Source: Tubulanus polymorphus
Lineage: Eukaryota > Nemertea > Palaeonemertea > Tubulaniformes > Tubulanidae
Reading direction: 5' to 3'
DNA: 64,000 nucleotides
Assembly (NCBI RefSeq): GCF_964204645.1
Contig: NC_134027.1
Coordinates: 1,910,485-1,974,484, forward strand
Part shown: in pieces, positions 32,078 to 40,413 of the stretch
Numbering within the stretch: the first letter of the stretch is position 1
Layout of the letters: each line of letters starts with the position of its first letter
Notes under the pieces: model-generated
What the model saw: only the letters and a program-made list of their open reading frames with translations
The model's database searches: none
Told to the model about the DNA's origin: nothing
Program-made: the position numbers and the translations under genes

Positions 32078-33864
32078 TCATCCTCTTGTGAGAAACCTGA
32101 ATGCATTTTCATCAGTGAAAGGATGCTAGATTTAATCTAGAACTTCTCTCCATGTTGCGCAAACTGTTTTCAAGCATTTAATGAAATCGTCAATTTTACG
32201 GTACACGGTGTGAAGAATGTATCATAATGTCGCCGACACAACAACAGCTAAACGTCACTGCATGACAAGCGCTGCCGTAATTACTTCGTGAAAACTATAT
32301 TTTCAAAGTTTGTTTTAACGATTTTTGACTCGTGAGCAAATATAAACTTTGACATAACAATTTTTACTTCAATTTTAAGTTGGTTTCAAATATTACAAAG
32401 AAACTACCTGTCGTATTCGTAAAGTCTGACACAAGATTCTATTTCTATGTGCATGATGTGTGTGGGAGCCCCTGTAGCCACGAACATGTTGAGGTCAACT
32501 TCAACATGTTCTAGATATGTTTTCCTTGAATATCTATGATGATGTCATTTGTTTACTTCATATTCAAATTTGATTTTAGACTTGTTTTACTCATAACACT
32601 TGCAGTCAATTACGTCTACCACGTGGGTAATCCGACGCATTATCACGGAATATACGGGTATCCTAAACTGTGACAAAAGCTACTGGTTGAATACTCTTGC
32701 ATGGCAGGAATTAGTTCAACATGCCAGAGTTTCAATAAGTTAAAACATGCAGTTTCACAGACCGGTTGATATCTTCCCTTAAGTGTCTATTTCATAAAGT
32801 AATCCATAGATTTTTGTTTCTTAAAATTCAATTCGACAGAAAAATTTCATATTTCGAAATGGAGCTATGACCACAAGTTACATTTCACTGACATTTTATA
32901 CATAAGAATTCTATTTACAAGTAATTACCAAATCTCAGCCCTGAGCAGTTGAATCGGTTCAAATAAGAAATCTACAGTTTCTGACTGGGTTTAAATATCT
33001 TGTTACCTGGACCACATTTCACAAAGTGAATAATCTTTGTTTTGCTTTGTGAAAGCCCGTGCGGCATGAAAGGGCAATATTATGTCAGTAACAGAATAAT
33101 AGTCATGCCACATGTCATAAAAGTGCATAATCTTGAAGTTAGAAAAGTCTTTGACGAGGAATGGTATAAACCAAAAGAAAATTTCATTATCACTTTCAAT
33201 TAGTATTGTGTGCGAATTTCATCAAAATCGAACACAAAATCTGTATATCGAAAATATTTCTGAAGAAATTATCATCAAAAAACCTTCAAAACCAGTAAAA
33301 TGTAATTGAGAAAAATGCGTGAACTGAATTCGTCAACTGGGATACGTTAGATGAGATGTTTGAGCCGGATGTGTCAATCCTGGCTGATACTGGTTGGATG
33401 GATCTAAGAGCGATCATTTCAACTGAATGATTGCTCTTTTGGATGCAGACACTGAAAATGTCAAGCGCTTTACCGGTGCCTCGAACAGAATACTGCGTTG
33501 CACCACTGTTATTATGAAGTTTTAGCATATCGCTTTTTCAACCATTGGGAAGACGTTGCAGTCGTCTCAGCAGTTCTAGTGATTACACCCCTAAGGGAAT
33601 AACACTGTAGTAATTGTTTTTCATCAGTATTTCATCGGAAATTTCATTTGAATCGTTGCAAACTTGAATTTGTAAATTAGAATAAATCAAGAGCAAATGA
33701 TCGAAAATTGGCAAATCAATGCTTTAATAACACAACGAAGGAATGTATATACATCTCATTCTTTGTGAATTACTTCTGAACGCTAGATTCTGATCGTATG
33801 TGATTGTGGTATTGTACATGAAATTCACATTTTCTGAAGTCGATGTCGCGCGATCGAGGAAAGT
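32078..33864. other. Intergenic region between divergent GPCR genes
   Basis: It presumably holds the promoters of both receptors. It contains one copy of a dispersed ~175-bp repeat (32284-32460). No coding exon was recognised; an 80-codon minus frame at 33286-33528 has no family features. Core promoter elements cannot be called with confidence. Confidence 0.5.
32284..32460 (+). repeat. Dispersed ~175-bp repeat, copy 1
   Basis: Contains CTTCGTGAAAACTAT, AAAGTTTGTTT, GATTTTTGACT, AGTTGGTTT and ACAAGATT.TATTTCTATGTG. The same series of blocks in the same order and orientation recurs at 34962-35125. The two copies flank GPCR gene 2 and its upstream region. No terminal repeats are clear, so its class is unknown. 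Confidence 0.7.
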
Positions 33865-34836
33865 ATGAACTATTCGCGATGCCCAATTGACGAACTAGAA
33901 GTATTCAAGCACTACGTGGTAGTTTACGGTATTGGTACAATCTGTGTTTTGGGTATTTGTTTGAATATCTTCGGAATTTTTGTATTTCGAAAAATGACTG
34001 AAAGCGGTCAGGCGATTTATCTCCTCACAATGTTGTCAATAGCCGACACAGTTTATCTTATAAACATATTTCTCGATAGTCCAGTTCGTCGACTCATTTT
34101 CCAAGCAATCTACGGAGATGCCGTAATACGTCTCCGAGATTACGGCGTATTTCCGATGTGGAACTGGCTCCGCATGGCCGGCTACAAGTCGACGGTGACC
34201 ATTCGTAATTGGGTGGTTGTTTTGTCGGCGGTTGTTCGATGTTTACACGTATTATTCCCGTTCTGGTCTCGGCGTCATGTTGACAGAAAATGTGCTAATC
34301 TAAGTATAGCGATAATTGTGACCGTATCGGCGGGGATTTATATTCCTCGTTATTTCGGTGGTCGTATTATCCCGTTTAAATGTTTAGAAACATCGTCGTC
34401 GAGTCCGACTTATCTTAAATTTGAGAAGGGTAAATCAATGGACCTGAGCTCGACGTGGATTTATTTGATAGTAACAGTTAACGCGCCGTTAATAATTCTC
34501 ATGCTGGCAAACACGATTTTGCTGTGGTCCATCAGTCGTTCCATGAAAAATAGAAAATTCATGACATCGTCGTCGAATACGGAAACGAATGCTAACGCGA
34601 AAGCTACTCAACTTGTGATCATAGCTACAGTTATTTACATAGTCTGCGAATCACCGACGATCATTTCGAGAATATTCAAATATTTCATTAACTACGAAAC
34701 GACACCGACGATGTGGAAATCGTTTGTCCTTTTAAACAATTTGACTCCAATCGACTCAGCGATTAATTTCATCATTAATGTAATGGCAAGTAGAAGCTTT
34801 AGAGAAACTGCGTATACGATGCTGTTTGCCAAGTGA
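33865..34836 (+). CDS. Class A (rhodopsin-like) GPCR, intronless, second copy
   Basis: 323 residues from the ATG at 33865, with a short N-terminus (MNYSRCPIDELEVF, containing a possible NYS glycosylation site). Hydrophobic segments lie at about residues 17-41, 50-72, 99-130, 144-162, 198-222, 245-264 and 279-300. TM2 has LSIADTVYL. The DRY position at the end of TM3 reads VVRCLHVLFP, keeping only the Arg. TM6 has YIVCESP and TM7 has DSAINFIINVMASRSFRE in place of NPxxY. The TM7 pattern (ID followed by S.NF or INF) resembles the neighbour at 30965, so both likely belong to the same invertebrate FMRFamide-receptor-like expansion although they are strongly diverged. The third intracellular loop is Ser/Thr/Asn-rich. 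The ligand is unknown. Confidence 0.85.
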   Translation: MNYSRCPIDELEVFKHYVVVYGIGTICVLGICLNIFGIFVFRKMTESGQAIYLLTMLSIADTVYLINIFLDSPVRRLIFQAIYGDAVIRLRDYGVFPMWNWLRMAGYKSTVTIRNWVVVLSAVVRCLHVLFPFWSRRHVDRKCANLSIAIIVTVSAGIYIPRYFGGRIIPFKCLETSSSSPTYLKFEKGKSMDLSSTWIYLIVTVNAPLIILMLANTILLWSISRSMKNRKFMTSSSNTETNANAKATQLVIIATVIYIVCESPTIISRIFKYFINYETTPTMWKSFVLLNNLTPIDSAINFIINVMASRSFRETAYTMLFAK

Positions 34837-35922
34837 TCGAATGCTGAATGTGGGTTTTTGTTTCGGTTGATGTTGAGATTGATTCTACAGAATATCCATG
34901 CGACTCCTGGCACCTGGGCATCATCCGGTCCTTCACATCGTGCAAAGTCTCAAAAAGTTAAGCTTCGTGAAAACTATTCCAAAGTTTGTTTCAATGATTT
35001 TTGACTGGTGACAAAAAATAAACTTTTAGATTTCAATTTCAATTTGCAGTTGGTTTTGAATATTATTGAAAAAAAAATTTGTCGTCTAGTCTACACAAGA
35101 TTTTATTTCTATGTGTGCTTGGAGTACGTACTCCAAGATGTGTGCGATGTGTGTTGGAGGGTGTCAGCCACGGGGCTTTAAGAGATCAACGGACCGCGGC
35201 GTCAGGGTAGTTCTTGCAACGATCATTTCCACTCTTTCCACCGTACACGGGATACTTTTGAACCCGGGATACTTTTACACCCGAGTTCGAACCCAGGACA
35301 GTCGATTTCACCTTCTTGCAGGATAAACAAGCGAGCGATTCATATCTGCGTTGCATTGATATTCTTCATACCAATCTCCTCATTGTTAAACGACTACTGA
35401 ACAAAAAATTCTTTACTTCAGAAAAATAACAACTTTTAATGCATCTTAACAAATTAAATACAGCAGTTCACACAATATCGTATCACATCTGCAGTCAATC
35501 CAGAATCATGCACCTGAATATCATTCATCGTAACAGTTTTACTTTCATTTTGCCAGTGGCAGTTGTTGAACATTTATATATTGTGCATTCTAAATATATC
35601 TGAATATTCAGCATTATCAAATAGTAGTTAACATATCGGGGTCAGTTGCTCACTGGATAAATCAACCACTGGATAAGTTATAGTTATAATGGTTAATTAA
35701 TTATCAATATGTCACCAATCTATTGGTTGAATTCAACCGACTTTTGAGCAACTGACTTCGATGTATAGAAACATTACTGGGATTTCATTTTAAGATACAA
35801 ACTGACTCATTTAATTTACTTTAACAAATGGTTTTAAATAATCTAAGTTTAGTAAAGCAGATGATTACCAATGGCACAAGTTATGAGTATGAATACAGAT
35901 CTACAAAATCATTAGTTTTATG
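34837..35922. other. Intergenic DNA after GPCR 2
   Basis: Contains the second copy of the dispersed repeat (34962-35125), followed by a GC-richer stretch (35130-35330) with two CCCGGGATACTTTT or related repeats and a GTTCGAACCCAGG B-box-like sequence. No gene was recognised. The rest is AT-rich and lies downstream of TCAIM. Confidence 0.5.
34962..35125 (+). repeat. Dispersed ~175-bp repeat, copy 2
   Basis: Colinear with 32284-32460: CTTCGTGAAAACTAT, CAAAGTTTGTTT, TGATTTTTGACT, GCAGTTGGTTTTGAAT, ACAAGATTTTATTTCTATGT. It differs by several small indels. Confidence 0.7.
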
Positions 35923-38736
35923 TCAACTATGACCTCGCCAGTTACAGGGTATAACTATTTCCCCATCCTGCATTATCGAATAAAACTGCGAGATCTTTAA
36001 CTTTTTGCCTTTTAAAGAAACGCCTATTTCTTCAGGGTTATTTATGAGCCTTTTGCAACATTTGATAACGTTAACCGAGGATAAAGATTGATCGCGCCGT
36101 AAACTCAGTAACTCAAGTTTGTCTTTACACTTTTGTAATATATCATTTTCTTTCGCGAGGTAATATCTGTAATCTCGCATCATTGTAAACGCTTCTTCTT
36201 TCTTTTGTTGTATGAAATTTTTCACAAGAAATCCGGGACAAGAAAACGGAATCAGAATTTGACCGCTCCTCGAAACGGTTAAAGGCCCAGCAGCGCTGTA
36301 AATAGAAAATGATATACAAATAATAATTGAAGAGTAACACAGTTATATCTGTAAGTAAATAGTTGAGACTATTTCCAGTCTTACCTCTCAACGACTAGTT
36401 GAACATGTCTAACAGCGCCCTCTATATGTCCGGTAGTGTCTGATTCTAGCGTGTGTATAAGACGTGTTAATTGTTTCGAGTACTCATCGACCATCACGAT
36501 GTTCTCACGTCTACCGATCTGAATTCCGTTCAATAACACTGAAACTCTACGTTCCATTTCAGGTAACTGTCGTAGAGTATTCATATGTTTCGGTAACGAT
36601 ATCAGTAGCTGAAAAAAGAAGTTCAAACCATCAATTACTCGAGCCAAGCCTCATATTTCAACAACAGTGCAAAAAGCCAAGGCCATGTTGCACTGTCAAA
36701 AGAAGTCTTATATCTTAAGACTGGTCTGACTTTGTTTGATTGGCTATAGAACTAAGATTGTCTTAGACCAGTCTTATAATCTAAGCCATGGCCATGCAGC
36801 TGACCCGTGATCTTACATTGATCCAATTCTGTGGCACATCATCGCTACTCAAGTTTATTTTACCGTTGAAGCAAACTCCAGTAGCGTTACAGAATGATAG
36901 TACATGACCTGAAAATCAGAAAAATGCTGTAAAAAACTGCAGTAAACCTCCCTTAGTGAACACCTCTTTACAGTGAACACCATTTGCCAAGTCAAAACAT
37001 TTTCCTATCTAAAATACTTAAGTGCCTCCCTATAGTGAACACCTCTCTGTAGTGAACATTTTCTGGGACAAAATATGAATTTAGTAAATTACAAAATTAA
37101 GCTGCTTGGCTTTAGTTGTAGTTGTGGTTTGCATCATGACCTGAGCCTCCCTACAGTATATTCCTCCAGTGCTTGGTCCCCACAGTATAGAGAGGTTTTA
37201 CTGTATAAATTCACGTATATTTCTCGGTATTTCATGATTTCTAAATGACATTAGATATTCCAGTACCTCTCAGAGCAGAAATGAATCTTTCATTTTTATG
37301 TTGCTGATATAAACGATCGAAACTTTTAAGACAACTGTTGAACTGTTGTGGTCCCCAGTTACAGTTCCACTCAACATCAGTGACTCGTAGGGATTCAATC
37401 ATATCATCAGTTATACTCGTATTTTCCTTGAGAACGGGATGATTAGCCGTGGAGAGTTGATCGGCAACGTCTAAATTCAGTCGCAACCAAGAACTGGAAT
37501 TAAAACGCAATTCTAACAAGTTTAAAATATTGGTTTCCACAGTGTTGAAATACAGTCAGACTCTATTGTCCTCACAATTTGCATACTTCGAATTCAATTT
37601 ACCAAGTTTAAATTGTCCTTTTTTGGATAAGTCATCAATATAGTAATTATCACAACTACAAAAACTATGAGTTTGAACCCCACTGCTATGAGCCATTGTT
37701 ACAACCGTTTTTGGTTATGAATCATATATTTTGAAAAAAGCTTGTAGCTATTGAGTTGAAGCGTTGAAATTACAACTATTTCCTGATTTTGAGTTATTCC
37801 GGTACGTACCTCAGCGTAGGTGTCACGTTCTTCCTAAAATTACCCATATTTGGATTCGTTTTGCCGAAAAAATCATGAAACGAAGGATGCCATCGAATAT
37901 TGTGCTCATCTGTTGGTGATGACTTCGGTTTGATACTTTCCACATATTCTAGCGGTAATTCACAGGCTTTCAGAATATCGCGGACTAGAGTTCGAGCATC
38001 TAATGATAACAGATTCACATTCACTTCTTTCAGTTTCCTATCGTTGTTGTCTACAAGAAATACATACAATAAATACAGTTATTGTAAAATGTATTTGGTT
38101 ATTTCAACAAAAAAAGAAAAATTCAAACACATTTTTTCTAGGCATTAAAAGTTAACAATACTGAGTTTCTTACTTAATCTGATGTAGAATTTTAAGCTGA
38201 CTGGTTTAGCGTTGTTAGATGGTACCCACAATGTCTGTATATATGAATTCAAAATCTTCAAAGATTCTTCGTTGGTTGTCTGCGAATAAATAAATGATTT
38301 CATAAATTCATTTGTTCATTCATAAAATCTAACCCCTGAAAGGTTTTGGACGTATGTTTATGTCCAATACCGCCATTCTCTCAAGGTTTCAAACATATTG
38401 ATACGTTCTCGCTGTTATTTCATTTGTTTAACATCTGATAGATAAAGTCTTCATTCAAAATAACCACGGAAACCGCGCGTAAGGCGTTAACTGTGAAAAA
38501 CATGAATTGTGCGGAAATAATTGAATCCATGGGAAAATGTAAACCAGAAACGATTGAAACCTTTCCACGGGGTTAAATCAAAATTACTGTCATCGCGATT
38601 AGAAACCTTTTCTTCAGGATAATTTCCGAACAAATCAGGATGAACCGCGAAATAAAACGGCCTCAATGCGGTCGATGTTTCTTGTTGCGTCAGGAATCTT
38701 TTTATCAAATCTCCAACTGGATTCACTGCATTCATT
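35923..38736 (-). CDS. TCAIM: T-cell activation inhibitor, mitochondrial (TCAIM) homologue
   Basis: Seven exons on the minus strand, in transcript order: 38736-38607, 38279-38174, 38050-37810, 37493-37267, 36908-36817, 36608-36385, 36295-35923 (stop 35925-35923). All introns are GT/AG. From the ATG at 38735 the exons sum to 1392 nt, or 463 residues, near the length of vertebrate TCAIM. The first exon carries the family motif TALRPFYFAVHPDLFGNYP, which is J-domain-like; splicing then gives PEEK followed by TTNEESLKILNSYI. The C-terminus has GPLTVSRSGQILIPF, a helical segment with KKEEAF, CCKRLI, and YSIMQDGEIVIP, all typical of the family. The protein is mitochondrial in vertebrates. No strong targeting peptide is seen from this ATG, so an upstream exon encoding it may be missed. 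Head to head with NAPG. Confidence 0.85.
36675..36808. mobile_element. MITE in a TCAIM intron (CATGGCTTAGACTTAAGACC family)
   Basis: Imperfect terminal inverted repeats: AAGGCCATGTTGCACTGTC on the left, and on the right CAGCTGACCC preceded by AAGCCATGGCCATG. The interior has AGACTGGTCTGACT, GATTGGCTATAGAACTAAG and CTTAGACCAGTCTTA, the same words found at 39218-39355, 41227-41495 and in the terminal satellite at 63373-64000. No ORF. Confidence 0.65.
36940..37203. mobile_element. Tc1/mariner or pogo-type MITE in a TCAIM intron
   Basis: The left end CAGTAAACCTCCCTTAGTGA is answered at the right by ATAGAGAGGTTTTACTG. CAGTAAAACCTCTCTATA-type termini are characteristic of pogo/Tigger-like elements, which duplicate TA. 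TA follows the right end; the left flank no longer shows it. Inside are further copies of TAGTGAACACCTCT. About 264 bp, no ORF. Confidence 0.6.
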
Positions 38737-39100
38737 CTACAATTTCAAAAAAAACCTCATTCATTGCTAATAATATTTACTGTAAACGATTTGAATACAG
38801 ACTAACTATAAATGAGCAGATCTCTACAAATTACAACTTTTCATCGAGTTTTCGCATTATTTCTAAGCAGATTCTAAAACAGACTTCACAAATACCTTAA
38901 TCTTAAACTGCGTAAAGTATGCATATTCTCAAACTACGCTAAAATCGTGCAAAAATCCACTTTTTCTGAGAAAGTTCGATTCATAAATCAATGCACAAAC
39001 AGTAAAACACGGAATTGGCGTAAAGACGTCAATACCATGTTTTAGTCCTTACCAAGATTTCATTACATCCGCTGCGAAAGAGTTTTACTATAGAGAAAAA
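38737..39100. promoter_or_regulatory. Shared TCAIM/NAPG intergenic region, likely bidirectional promoter
   Basis: The first recognised coding exon of TCAIM (-) and the NAPG start codon (+) are 365 bp apart and transcribed away from each other. Both genes are broadly expressed in animals. No TATA box is obvious near either start. An undetected TCAIM 5' exon could lie here. Confidence 0.5.
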
Positions 39101-40381
39101 ATGGCCGAGAAACGTCATCTGCAAGAAGGAGAAGATCATTTAAAAGCCGTCGAAAAATGGTAAATACCGAGTGTTAAATATAGAAATATTGATATATAGT
39201 TAAAGAGCAGAGACTCTGGGGCCTGTTTCATAGTCATGGCTTAGACTTAAAAGAGTTAAGACCAAGCCAATCAATCTAACGACATCACAATATACTACTT
39301 CCTTCCTACTAACTAATATTAGTCTTTTTTGAGTTGACTGTGCAACTGGCCACAGGCCTGGGCTTGTAAACTGGCTTGGATTATATTTCGAGAATGGCGC
39401 TAAATATCTTCTGCAATTAAATTCACTACATCTGTCGAGTTGTCGCGTTGAATGTGAACTTGGTAAATGAAAGAATTGAGTTGTAATCTCTTATTGTTAT
39501 TTTCTCCATTCGCAGCCTTAAAACCTCTTTGATGAAGTGGAAACCGGATTACGACGGTGCTGCATCTGAATACGCTAAAGCAGGTAGGTTTATTACGCCT
39601 AATCAATGTCTATTTCAACCTGACTTGAGAGCATTCCTGGTGGCCTAGCTCACTCAGTTTTGGTAGTACATACCTGATAAAAGTCTTATTAGGACCAGAA
39701 TGCATTGGCAGCTGACCTAAAATATCGTTTTTTAATCCACTTTAAACTGTATAGAAGGATATCCAAAAAGTCTACATTGAGAGGGGTTCCTGAGAGAAAA
39801 GAGACTCCATGATTTGAAAGTTTAACGATATGTCTCCATGCCTACCAACTGAAGTTTTGTACGTAAGCATGGAAACATATTGTTAAACTTTCAAATCATG
39901 GAAGCACTTCTCTTCATTTAACCCCTTTCAGTGAAGACTTTTTGGATATCCTTCAATACAGTTTCAAATGGATTTAAAAATGATGATTTAGGTCGACTGC
40001 CTGTCCTTTCTGGTCCTACTAAGACCTTTATCAGGTATGTACTACTAAAAATGAGCGAGCTAGGCCACCTGGAATGCTCTCAAGTCAGGTTGAAATCGAC
40101 ATTAGTCCTAGATCGAAAACGTATTTACAGATTTTTGTCAACTGAAATTTATACAAAATCATAATAAGTTTACAAGCAAAATTGATTCAAACTATGATTT
40201 GATTAAGGATTGATTTATCAACTAACACGACGTCACTTTTTTGCAGCCATTAGTTTCAAGAATGCTAAAGCTCTGGAGCGTTGTCGCGATGCTTATATCA
40301 AGGCTGCTGATATGCAGTTAAAGTTGGGAGGGTATCCTTTTATAAAATACTATTTTACTACTAATACTAATACTATTATAC

Positions 40382-40413
<32 letters not shown>

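Noticed and set aside
32078-33864. Small open frames between the GPCR genes, such as 33286-33528 minus
   Set aside because: They are short, with no conserved motif and no convincing splice context.
39931-40164. 77-codon frame in NAPG intron 2 as an exon
   Set aside because: It sits inside the right arm of a foldback element and breaks the conserved NAPG protein; exon 3 at 40247-40331 joins exon 2 in frame.
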